Program-made: the position numbers and the translations under genes | Notes under the pieces: model-generated | Told to the model about the DNA's origin: nothing | Seen by the model: only the letters and a program-made list of their open reading frames with translations | Databases searched by the model: none | DNA from: Dehalococcoidia bacterium | GTDB taxonomy: Bacteria > Chloroflexota > Dehalococcoidia > SHYD01 > SHYC01 | Reading direction: 5' to 3' | DNA length: 33,567 nt | NCBI GenBank assembly: GCA_009693005.1 | Contig: SHYC01000004.1 | Coordinates: 1-33,567, forward strand | Part shown: positions 9,868-18,854 of the stretch, in pieces | How the letters are laid out: each line of letters starts with the position of its first letter | Numbering within the stretch: the stretch's first letter is position 1

Positions 9868-10866
9868 CTAGCGTTCTTGAGCTTTAAGAGTCTTCCGATA
9901 TTTCCATCGCCAGATCAGGCCCACAGGATAGCCCGCCATTTTCGCGATGTCTCCGGTCAAGCGTATGACCGGCACCCACGACAACGCTGAAATCTGTTCT
10001 TTTCTTGATGCCTGCCTCAAATATGGCAACAGGCGCGCGTAGGGACGATAAAGGTGGACAGCGCCTCCCAACAACAGCACGGGCCAAAGTGCCTTCCAGC
10101 ACAGGCCAAAGGCGACGGTCGATAAGGCGTAGCCATAAGACAGATAGCGGATAAGATGGCGCTTGGTCCACAAATTGGCTTTACCGTCGCCCCGGGCATA
10201 ACGATAGTACTGCTTGAAAAAGCTCTTCAGGTCGTTCCTGGGGCGGAAATAGACTAGGGCTTCAGGACACCACACGAAAGGCACTCCGGCCTCTTTCAAT
10301 CGCGTGTCGAATACCAGGTCCTCGCAATAGTCCAGCCACGCCGGATAACCGCCTGCCACTCTCCACGCCTCTTTGGAGAAGGCCACAGAACGACTTGAGG
10401 GCAGGAATCTTTGGCCGTCTATGTCCCGCACATTGGGGATGACAGTGGCGCCCATAGCCAGCTCAAAGACGGTCCGAGCGTCCGGCACGAAGAAGCCGCA
10501 CGCCACCAGCAGAGGAGAATCATTGTGATCATGGAAAGGCTTCAGCAAGCTCTCCAGCCAGGTGGGACTGAGCCTCACGCCCGCATCCGTCGCCGCGATG
10601 ATCTCGCAGTCCGTGCTGGTGATGGCCAGATTACGGCCCTGGGATATATTGGCCCCGGGCGCCTCGATCAGCCGCAAGGGCAGCCGCTCCGAATAGCTTT
10701 GCACTATAGAAACAGTGGTGTCAGAGCTTCCGCCGTCCACCAGCACCACCTCATCCGGCTGCCTGGTCTGTTGCAGGATAGACTCCAGCAACGCTCCGAC
10801 GCTGTCCTCTTCGTTGAGAACTGTTGCGATTAGCGCGACCCTTTTTTGTATCCTCTGTCTTCCCAA
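9868..10866 (-). CDS. Glycosyltransferase family 2
   Basis: VALIATVLNEEDSVGALLESILQQTRQPDEVVLVDGGSSDTT. Confidence 0.93.
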   Translation of the reverse strand: MGRQRIQKRVALIATVLNEEDSVGALLESILQQTRQPDEVVLVDGGSSDTTVSIVQSYSERLPLRLIEAPGANISQGRNLAITSTDCEIIAATDAGVRLSPTWLESLLKPFHDHNDSPLLVACGFFVPDARTVFELAMGATVIPNVRDIDGQRFLPSSRSVAFSKEAWRVAGGYPAWLDYCEDLVFDTRLKEAGVPFVWCPEALVYFRPRNDLKSFFKQYYRYARGDGKANLWTKRHLIRYLSYGYALSTVAFGLCWKALWPVLLLGGAVHLYRPYARLLPYLRQASRKEQISALSWVPVIRLTGDIAKMAGYPVGLIWRWKYRKTLKAQER

Positions 10867-10897
10867 ATTGACTAATCCCGTAAATCTTCTCTAGCCG

Positions 10898-12589
10898 CTA
10901 GCGCGACCCCTGGCCTACGCTTTGCTTGATGACTAACCATCCCATAAATATAGAAACCAGGAGCAGGCCTAACCCGAAAACTCCTTGCCCTATGGAGTCC
11001 CTGCGGCTGTCCACTACCAACGCATCTACCGAGACCTCACCGTCTCCCCGCACCTGCAGCTTCACGCTATGCTCCCGTACCTCAAGGCCGGTGGCTAGGG
11101 AAACCTCTGTATTCTGCTTTTCATTGCTCTTCAGGCTTACGCAGGGGTCTTGACGAACGCCATCTATCTCGACACAGAAGGTACCAGCCCCAGGGCCTTT
11201 TTCCGTCAGCAGGCTTAGTGACGAGCCCTTGAAGGTAAAGCTAAGCGAGTCGCCGGAAGCGCTGCCGACCATCTTGCGCCCTAACTCTGCGTTGCTGTCT
11301 GTTTCGGCAAGCAAGCCGCCGCTGTATCTTAAGGCCCAATTGTCCTCCTGGCGCCTGCCGTAATGGAGGACTGCCGGAGCGTTCGCCACATCTTTATAGG
11401 CGTAATAGACCGGACGGGGAGTGAAGTCCGGGTCTACCATTCTGAAGTAGAAGTTGAGGTCGCCCCGGCTTTCATCGGACACTCTCCTGAAGTGCCAGTA
11501 AAACGCTACCCCTATCCAGGGCCACTCCTCCTGAATCCGTTCGTATGCGGTGGCGGTATACCGCGCCTGCCGCTCTTCGTCCACCCGGCCGTGGACCGCC
11601 GTGGCAGGAAAGTCTATGGGCAGCGCGCTCCAACCCAGCTCCGAAACCCAGATCGATTTGTTGGCGTCCCCATTCTTCACCATAATATCGCGAATTAGCT
11701 GGACGCGGGAGAAGTTGACCTGCTCCGGCGACACTCGTCGGTTGCCTGGCCCCGTCCACAGTCCATAAGCCTGAGCGGATAGAATATCAAAATAGCTCGC
11801 GGCACCGGCGTCGTACATCTTCTGAAGATAAGTGAGATCGCTCTCGTTGTTGCCGTCGGGCGTCCCCAGGGTGGGCGCAAGAGCTGCAGAAAGCACCACC
11901 ACGTCCGGATTCGCCTCTTTCGCCTTTCTATAGCCCTCCTTCAGCAGTTCTGTATATGCGCCGGCATCCGGCGGCTCTCCCCATTCGTCATACAGGTTTG
12001 GCTCGTTCCAGATCTGGACATAGCCTACCTGCCCTTTGTACCGCTTCACGAAGGCGTACACGAAGTCCCCATAGTCCTCGATCTTTCGAGGGCGAGCGTC
12101 ACTGGCTTTGGAGTCTATGCGCGCCCAGAGCGGAGGGAGGTCTAACCGGGCGACCACCTTTAGCCCGTACTCGTTGGCCAGGGCGACAATAAGATCGTAA
12201 TGTTTCCATGAGCTTCCCGGTGGGTCGCCAAACTTGCCTTTGCCATCTCTTTCGATAATTATCCAGGGCGTCTGCTGCCTTATCCAACGGACGCCGGCAT
12301 CCCGCAGCATCTCCATGCTCCGCCTTATCTTACCTTCCTCTACCTCTTGCTCAAAGAAGGTATTGGCCCCATAAGGACTATAACTGGCGTTAGAGACCGG
12401 GACGAGATCTGCGGTATCCAACTGCCTTCTGGGAAGGGAAAGGAGCAGGCCCTTCAACTGCTGGTAGGTTTCCCTCTCGCCGGTATTTCTCTCAAGCCAT
12501 GAAGCTGCTGCAGGGCTGGACAAAAGAGCTACAGAAGAGATAATAACTAGAATCGCGAGGGCAAGTGCTATCTTACGCTCTTTGAACAT
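10898..12589 (-). CDS. Glycoside hydrolase (GH39/clan GH-A-like), membrane anchored
   Basis: YVQIWNEPNLYDEWG acid/base motif and SIWVSELGWSALP nucleophile motif; N- and C-terminal hydrophobic segments. Confidence 0.8.
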   Translation of the reverse strand: MFKERKIALALAILVIISSVALLSSPAAASWLERNTGERETYQQLKGLLLSLPRRQLDTADLVPVSNASYSPYGANTFFEQEVEEGKIRRSMEMLRDAGVRWIRQQTPWIIIERDGKGKFGDPPGSSWKHYDLIVALANEYGLKVVARLDLPPLWARIDSKASDARPRKIEDYGDFVYAFVKRYKGQVGYVQIWNEPNLYDEWGEPPDAGAYTELLKEGYRKAKEANPDVVVLSAALAPTLGTPDGNNESDLTYLQKMYDAGAASYFDILSAQAYGLWTGPGNRRVSPEQVNFSRVQLIRDIMVKNGDANKSIWVSELGWSALPIDFPATAVHGRVDEERQARYTATAYERIQEEWPWIGVAFYWHFRRVSDESRGDLNFYFRMVDPDFTPRPVYYAYKDVANAPAVLHYGRRQEDNWALRYSGGLLAETDSNAELGRKMVGSASGDSLSFTFKGSSLSLLTEKGPGAGTFCVEIDGVRQDPCVSLKSNEKQNTEVSLATGLEVREHSVKLQVRGDGEVSVDALVVDSRRDSIGQGVFGLGLLLVSIFMGWLVIKQSVGQGSR

Positions 12590-12824
12590 ACTTTAATTGG
12601 TTTACTCTAACCAGAAGTATCCTAATCCTAGGCTGACACGTCTCGTGTGTCAATTTATCGCTGTCGACTATCATAGAAACGAGCGCATCTTAACGGCTAT
12701 AATATTCCCATACACCCTAAGGTAGCGACTATATTGACGTCATGCCTCACCGGGCAAACGTTTCTGCTATGTATGGGCAGGTACTGGTCCAAACACCAAT
12801 AAGCCGAACTGAAATTAAGGTGAT

Positions 12825-13751
12825 ATGAGCGCGCCACTAGATACCGTATTGGAGAACCATAGACTAAAGCAACTCCTAAACAACGGTGCAGTCGTTTTGG
12901 CCATAAGGACGGCTAAGAGCTTTGGAGACCATGATTGTCCCCACATAGCCGCCGGCCTGGCGTACTATTCGTTCTTCTCCGTTTTTCCCCTGACCCTTGC
13001 CCTTATAGCCATGTTCAGCCTAATTGCAGACCCGGAAACTGTGCAGCGGGGCATCGTACGCGCGATAGGAGCATACCTGCCGGGTTCCGCAGATTTTGTG
13101 GCCGAGAACATAAGGACCGTCCTGGAGAACAGGGGCTCTGCAGGAATAATAGCCATCGCGAGCCTCCTGTGGTCAGCTTCCGCCTTCTTCGAGGCGCTGC
13201 AGAAATCTATAAACCGCGCCTGGGACGTAAAAAAGGACAGGTCGTTTATGGGGCAAAAAGTGGTTGAATTCGCTACCCTGCTCGCAGCAGCGGCGCTGTT
13301 GTTCATATCCCTTAGCTTTACCTTTATATCTCTCCGTGTACAAGAGTTGATAAGCGTGTATCTCGGGACAGGGGCAAGCTTTTTCGACCCGATGATCTTG
13401 TCACGACCTCTGACAGTTCTCAATCTTGTCCTGAACCTGCTGCCCATCCCAATTGCATTTTTCATATTCCTGGCCCTCTACCGCTTCATTCCCAATACGA
13501 CCGTACGGGTTACCGATGTTTGGATGGGAGCTCTGGTCGCTGCCATGCTGTTCGAGACCGCGAAGTGGGGCTTTGTATGGTACTTGAGCAATTTAGCGAG
13601 CTATAACCTGGTGTACGGCTCACTCGCTTCGGTCATCGTGCTGTTATTCTGGGCCTATATCTCCGCAGTCATTCTTCTGCTGGGGGCCGAAATGGCCTCG
13701 GCGTATTCCAAGCTCTTTGGGAGTCAGAAGCCGCACGATAGTGGTCAATGA
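12825..13751 (+). CDS. YihY/BrkB family inner-membrane protein
   Basis: HIAAGLAYYSFFSVFPLTLALIAM...SASAFFEALQKSINRAWDVKK...VYGSLASVIVLLFWAYISAVILLLGAEM. Confidence 0.93.
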   Translation: MSAPLDTVLENHRLKQLLNNGAVVLAIRTAKSFGDHDCPHIAAGLAYYSFFSVFPLTLALIAMFSLIADPETVQRGIVRAIGAYLPGSADFVAENIRTVLENRGSAGIIAIASLLWSASAFFEALQKSINRAWDVKKDRSFMGQKVVEFATLLAAAALLFISLSFTFISLRVQELISVYLGTGASFFDPMILSRPLTVLNLVLNLLPIPIAFFIFLALYRFIPNTTVRVTDVWMGALVAAMLFETAKWGFVWYLSNLASYNLVYGSLASVIVLLFWAYISAVILLLGAEMASAYSKLFGSQKPHDSGQ

Positions 13752-13760
13752 AGGGCCATA

Positions 13761-14594
13761 GTGACAAAACCATTCTTTATGTTAAGGAGTCCGATGCTGC
13801 CACTCTTGGATAACCTAGACAAACTGGAGCCGTTCCTATCAGCTGGCAGGCCAGCGCTTATGACAGCCATAAACGGCGCCATAAGACACATGGGAGAGGA
13901 GGACATGGAGGACACTATCACCGATCGGTGCCGGCGCCTTTTAGAACAGCTAACGGCGAGGCTGTCCCTGGTAGCGGTAATGACCGGAGGCACGGCCGAG
14001 CGGGCGAGAGAAATGGTTGGTGTCGACGGGATTGTGTATATAGGAAACCACGGACTTGAACGATGGTCGTCCGAGGGGACGATGTACTGGGGTGGGGTTC
14101 AGATGTATACGGAGAGCATCCCGGGTGTCCTGGCCTCTCTACAGGCGAGGTTGAACCTAGACGGGATAACATACGAAGACAACGGCATCTCGGCATCAAT
14201 CTGTTATAGGAACGCGCAAAACACGCAGCTAGCCAGAAACAAGATCGTCGAAGCGCTCTCCGGAGCTCAGAAACAAGGTCTGACCGTAAGGGAGGGCCCA
14301 ATGTTCGTGGAGCTGCGACCGGACGTACCAATGAACGAAAGGCTAGCCGTTATGTCTCTAATGGAAGAGCACAATATAAACGCAGGCGTCTGCCTAGGAG
14401 ACGGCATCACCGATGTAGACAGCTTTAACGGGATGCGCCGCTGGGCATTGGAGAGAAGGCGCTTTGGAGCGACTATAGCCGTTTTAAGCCGGGATGCCCC
14501 TGAAGCGCTTAAGGGCGGAGCACACTATTACCTTAATGGCGTCGACGCCGTAGAGGACTTCCTTGGCTGGCTGGTGCAGAACGTAAAGAATTGA
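13761..14594 (+). CDS. Trehalose-phosphatase (OtsB)-like HAD-fold protein with degenerate catalytic motifs
   Basis: IGNHGLERW, YEDNGISASICYRN, GPMFVELRP, CLGDGITDVDSF are OtsB-like; motif I reads TAINGAI instead of D-x-D-G-T. Confidence 0.72.
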   Translation: MTKPFFMLRSPMLPLLDNLDKLEPFLSAGRPALMTAINGAIRHMGEEDMEDTITDRCRRLLEQLTARLSLVAVMTGGTAERAREMVGVDGIVYIGNHGLERWSSEGTMYWGGVQMYTESIPGVLASLQARLNLDGITYEDNGISASICYRNAQNTQLARNKIVEALSGAQKQGLTVREGPMFVELRPDVPMNERLAVMSLMEEHNINAGVCLGDGITDVDSFNGMRRWALERRRFGATIAVLSRDAPEALKGGAHYYLNGVDAVEDFLGWLVQNVKN

Positions 14595-14620
14595 CAACCG
14601 TCAGTTGGTTGTGGTATAAC
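14591..14620 (+). promoter_or_regulatory. Sigma70-type promoter upstream of SBP paralog 1
   Basis: TTGACA (14591-14596) - 18 nt - TATAAC (14615-14620); same architecture at 18536 and 20629. Confidence 0.7.
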
Positions 14621-14898
14621 CAAGTAATATATTCTGGACATGAAGTCCTTTTATGTCCTGACTAAGTGAACGACTTCAACAGCCGGACAACGTCTGCAAG
14701 GAGCATGGGAGGTGTGCTTATGATAGGAGCAGCCTAGTAGATGGCCGCGGTAATCAGCCCTTTGACTCTATATCTACCACAACCTGGTTCTTGCAAATAA
14801 AAATGCAGAATTAAAGCTCAGCGCTCGCCACACGAGCTGCTTGAAAAGAAGTCCTCTATTGTGAAGAGGTTTGTAGCAGGGATGAATGGAGATGACCA

Positions 14899-16653
14899 AT
14901 GAAGCATAAATCTGACAGCCTAACCGTTATGGGTAGCAGGGTTTTCTATATACTAATGGGACTATGCAGTCTTCTCATCGCAGCAGCCTGTGGCCCATCG
15001 GCTACGCAAGCGCCCTCGGGAGGCCAAGATGCCGGGCAGCCACCCCAGGCCGGCTCTCAACGTCCCCAGAGCGGGGGAACATTGAGATTGATGGGTGGCG
15101 GATATGTAACTTACGGTACCGTAGATATCAACAGGAACAACACCGGCGCCCCGAACGGCTTTGTCGGCCAGTCAGTCAACCAGGTGGTGAAGCGGGAGCT
15201 CGCATCCGGAAAATACGAGATCGTTCCTGACCTCGCCGAGTCCTGGCAGGTGTCACCGGACGGTCTCACCTACACCTTCAAACTCCGTAAAGGCGTTAAG
15301 TTTCAGAACGTCCCTCCAGTCAACGGCCGTGAGTTCACCGCCGACGACGTGGAGTACATGATCAAGCGCACCAGCGCCGACCCGGAGATAGTGCCGGCTA
15401 AGTGGAAAGAGCTCTTCATTAGACGCTCGGACTTTACCAGCATCTCCTCCCTCACAAAACCCGACAAGTACACAGTGGTCATAAAATTGAAGCAGATCGA
15501 CGCCGTCTTCATGCACAACATGGCCACCCTGGGAACTGCGGTCGTGCCCCACGAGCTAATAGAGGAGAACCCGGACAAGCTTATCCAGGACAAGATAATA
15601 GGCACCGGCCCGTTCATCTGTAAGGAGTATGTCCCGGATGTGAGACAGTACTGTGACCGCAATCCGGATTACTGGAGGAAGGACGAATTCGGCACCCAGC
15701 TACCTTATCTGGACAGGCTGGAGAAGAACTTCTACGGGGGTTCAGATACGTCCGCAGCTGTCGCGGCCTTTCTCTCTGGTCAGATCGATACCTTGGCCTA
15801 TAACATTGGTGGCCCAACCTTGACCGACGCCGACATTAGCACGGTCATGAAGCAGATGAAGGATAAGGTCTATGTGATCAATAGCTCTAGCGGACAGTTT
15901 AGCCACCTCAGGTTCAACGCTGCCCGCGCGCCTTTCGACAACGTAAAAATGAGAAAAGCAGTCTATCTGGCCATAGACCGCCAGCAGATCATAGACTCTA
16001 TTGTCCCCGGCGGTGGTGAAATCACCGGTCTCGTTCCCCCTGCCCTCGCGGGTCAAGGCGCTCAGACGGTCGACGAGCTTATGAAGATGCCGGGCTACCG
16101 CCAGCCCAAGGACCAGGACATTGCCGAAGCCAAGCGGCTGGTCAAAGAGGCCGGTTACGAGGGAGTTACCGTGGAGATGAACACCTCCGGCGCCACGGCC
16201 ACCTCGGCTGACCTGGCAGCTCTAGTGAAAGAGCAGCTTGCCAAAGTAGGGATCAACGTCAAGGTAAAGCTCACCGCCAACTATCAGGACCATCTTAATG
16301 AGATGCTGGCAGACAAATTCCAGTTGACTTGGACTGGGCATGGGGCGTCGCCAGACCCGGACGAATATATCTACAAGCACTTCAATACCGATGGGGCCCG
16401 GAACTACTACAAGTTCTCTGATCCCAAGTGGGACCAGGTCTCGGCAAAACAGAGGTTTGCAGTAACGACGGAGGAGCGCACTAAGGCGATAAAAGAGGCC
16501 CTGGCCTTGCACTCCGAGATTGCGCCCAACGCGCCGATATACAGCAGCCTGAATCAGGACATCTACCGCAACTACACGCACGGTTTTGGCAAGCCCGTTC
16601 AACCTTATGATGGGAGAAACAACTTTGACCTGTACTGGATGGAGAAGCACTAG
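14899..16653 (+). CDS. ABC transporter substrate-binding lipoprotein, peptide/nickel type (SBP_bac_5), paralog 1
   Basis: Lipobox LLIAAACG; DLAESWQVSPDGLTYTFKLRKGVKFQNVPPVNGREFTADDVEYMIKR. Confidence 0.95.
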   Translation: MKHKSDSLTVMGSRVFYILMGLCSLLIAAACGPSATQAPSGGQDAGQPPQAGSQRPQSGGTLRLMGGGYVTYGTVDINRNNTGAPNGFVGQSVNQVVKRELASGKYEIVPDLAESWQVSPDGLTYTFKLRKGVKFQNVPPVNGREFTADDVEYMIKRTSADPEIVPAKWKELFIRRSDFTSISSLTKPDKYTVVIKLKQIDAVFMHNMATLGTAVVPHELIEENPDKLIQDKIIGTGPFICKEYVPDVRQYCDRNPDYWRKDEFGTQLPYLDRLEKNFYGGSDTSAAVAAFLSGQIDTLAYNIGGPTLTDADISTVMKQMKDKVYVINSSSGQFSHLRFNAARAPFDNVKMRKAVYLAIDRQQIIDSIVPGGGEITGLVPPALAGQGAQTVDELMKMPGYRQPKDQDIAEAKRLVKEAGYEGVTVEMNTSGATATSADLAALVKEQLAKVGINVKVKLTANYQDHLNEMLADKFQLTWTGHGASPDPDEYIYKHFNTDGARNYYKFSDPKWDQVSAKQRFAVTTEERTKAIKEALALHSEIAPNAPIYSSLNQDIYRNYTHGFGKPVQPYDGRNNFDLYWMEKH

Positions 16654-16738
16654 GCTATATAACAAAATGCAATTCTCTATATATTACGGGTGTAAGAAGC
16701 TTTGCAAGTATCGTGCCAGGGATAGGATGAGATAAGCA

Positions 16739-18457
16739 ATGGAGTTCCAGCCTGGGAAGAGTTTTTTGTGTTTATTACTAGGACTATGTGGCGTGCTAAT
16801 TGTGGCCTGCGGTCCATCGGGCACACCAGCGCAACCTGCGGGGCAGGGCGCCAAGCCAGCCACCGAAGCCCAACCAGAACGAGGCGGTACTTTGCGACTG
16901 CTGGCCGCGGGGCACTTAAATTATGGGACGACGGACCCACACAGGTCTCCCTTCGGTCCCATACCCTTTTCTGGACAGTCTACAAACAAGGTGCTCAAAC
17001 GCAACATAATGTCCGGCAACTACGAGATCATCCCCGAGCTTGCGGAGAGTTGGGATGCAGCGCCCGATGGCATGAGCTATACTTTTAGACTGCACAAGGG
17101 TGTGAAGTTCCACAATGTGCCACCAGTGAATGGTAGAGAGTTCACTGCCGATGACGTGGAGTACATGATACGGCGTATTAGCGCCGACCCGGAGATAGTA
17201 CCGGCTAAGTGGGTCCCCTTTTTTGTCAAGCGCAGCGACTTTGTGAACGTGGCTGGGTTCGAGAAACCAGACAAGTACACTATCGTTGTGAAAATGAAAA
17301 AGCCCGACCCCACCTTCCTCCACAACATGGCTAACAACAGTGCCGTTATCCTTCCGCATGAGCTAATAGAGGAGAATCCAGAGAAGCTGGTCCAGGACAA
17401 GATAATTGGCACGGGACCCTTCATGCACAAAGAGTATGTGCCCGATGTCAGGCATGTAGTTGAGCGCAATCCCGACTACTGGAAGAAGGATGAGCGGGGC
17501 GTCCAACTGCCGTACCTTGATAAGCTAGTTAAGGACTATTACTCATCCAGGGGTGCCGACGTTGCAGCATCCGTGGCTGCGTTCCTCTCTGGCCAGATAG
17601 ACGCCCTGGCTGCCATAGGTGGCGGGAACAACCTTAACAGTGCCGACATAGAGACAGTAATGAGGCAGATGGGGGACAAATCCTATGCTACCTCCAGCCC
17701 TGGCTACGGTGTTTTCCACCTGAGATTCAACACCAAGCGGCCCCCCTTTGATAATGTAAAGATGAGGCGCGCCGTGACACTGGCCCTGGACCGGGAGCAG
17801 ATAAAATCAGCTCTCTCGGCCCCCTCGACACTGAGCGGCTTCATCCCTCCGCTCCTCGCCGAAGGCGGGGCCCAAACCGTGGAAAACCTCCTCAAGTTGC
17901 CCGGCTACCGGGAGCCGAAAGAACAGGATATTGCGGAAGCCAAGAAGCTGGTGCGGGAAGCTGGTTTTGATGGCGTCGCTGTGGGAGTTCACTTTCATAA
18001 CCCAGACTGGGTTGACTCAGCATCCATAATCAAGGAGCAGTTAGGGCGGATCGGAATTAATGTAAGCATAACAATTAACGCCAGTTCTGAGGTTAGTATA
18101 GCCAACATGGAGGCCAACAAGTTCGAGATGATGCTATGGAGCCAAGCCTTCGATGGGGAGATTGGTGAGTACGTCTATTCCCATTTCCACACCAAGGGGT
18201 CCAGGAATTACTACAAGTTCTCTGACCCCAATTGGGACGACCTAGCTGAGAAGCAGAGGGCTGCGGTTAACTTAGAGGAGAGAAAGAAGATAATTAAAGA
18301 GGTTATTGCCTATCAAGTGGATATAGTGCCCAATGCCCCTATATCAAGCGGCTTGACTAGGAGCATCTATCGCAGCTATACACACGGCTTTGGAACGCCG
18401 GTCAATTCGGGCGACGCCAGTCAGAACACTGATGTGTACTGGGTGGACAAGCACTAG
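16739..18457 (+). CDS. ABC transporter substrate-binding lipoprotein, SBP_bac_5, paralog 2
   Basis: Lipobox VLIVACG; ELAESWDAAPDGMSYTFRLHKGVKFHNVPPVNGREFTADDVEYM. Confidence 0.95.
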   Translation: MEFQPGKSFLCLLLGLCGVLIVACGPSGTPAQPAGQGAKPATEAQPERGGTLRLLAAGHLNYGTTDPHRSPFGPIPFSGQSTNKVLKRNIMSGNYEIIPELAESWDAAPDGMSYTFRLHKGVKFHNVPPVNGREFTADDVEYMIRRISADPEIVPAKWVPFFVKRSDFVNVAGFEKPDKYTIVVKMKKPDPTFLHNMANNSAVILPHELIEENPEKLVQDKIIGTGPFMHKEYVPDVRHVVERNPDYWKKDERGVQLPYLDKLVKDYYSSRGADVAASVAAFLSGQIDALAAIGGGNNLNSADIETVMRQMGDKSYATSSPGYGVFHLRFNTKRPPFDNVKMRRAVTLALDREQIKSALSAPSTLSGFIPPLLAEGGAQTVENLLKLPGYREPKEQDIAEAKKLVREAGFDGVAVGVHFHNPDWVDSASIIKEQLGRIGINVSITINASSEVSIANMEANKFEMMLWSQAFDGEIGEYVYSHFHTKGSRNYYKFSDPNWDDLAEKQRAAVNLEERKKIIKEVIAYQVDIVPNAPISSGLTRSIYRSYTHGFGTPVNSGDASQNTDVYWVDKH

Positions 18458-18492
18458 GCTATACGCTCAAAGATATGCTTTGGCCCTTATCG

Positions 18493-18524
18493 GGGGCGCC
18501 TGTATAAGGCGCCCCTCCTTTTTT
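18493..18524 (+). terminator. Rho-independent terminator after SBP paralog 2
   Basis: GGGGCGCC-TGTATAA-GGCGCCCC perfect 8-bp stem followed by TCCTTTTTTA. Confidence 0.88.
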
Positions 18525-18535
18525 ATGTATATTTA

Positions 18536-18564
18536 TTGACAATCCATTATGTCTAAGGTATAAC
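18536..18564 (+). promoter_or_regulatory. Sigma70-type promoter upstream of SBP paralog 3
   Basis: TTGACA (18536-18541) - 17 nt - TATAAC (18559-18564), just after the terminator. Confidence 0.75.
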
Positions 18565-18854
18565 CATCTAATATATTATGAATAGGGTATATCGAAGCTT
18601 TCTTTTATGGCAACATAAGCGGCTTCACAGGTCGTTACCAATCTACCGTTATTATAAGCCAGGAGGGTTCAGAAATATGCGAGTGACTTGAGCAACAGGA
18701 CCGCAGACGCCCACATTGCTATTCCAACCAAACCATCTTCGTTGACAAAACTCAGGAATTGCGGCAGACCCAATGCGCACACGGAGTTGTTTCAATACAG
18801 GCCATTAGCGGGCAGGGAGATTATTCAGGAAGTTAAAAGGAGTCGACCAAATAA

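Noticed and set aside
12634-12652. Imperfect dyad TGACACG-TCT-CGTGTGTCA upstream of the YihY gene
   Set aside because: Short and bulged, no associated promoter elements I could identify; insufficient evidence for an operator
15303-15662. Repeated minus-strand ORFs antisense to the SBP genes (MRS..CLTSGTYSL.. at 15303, 17077, 19346, 21307)
   Set aside because: They recur only because the sense SBP coding sequence is conserved; no SD and no recognisable domain, so they are shadow ORFs
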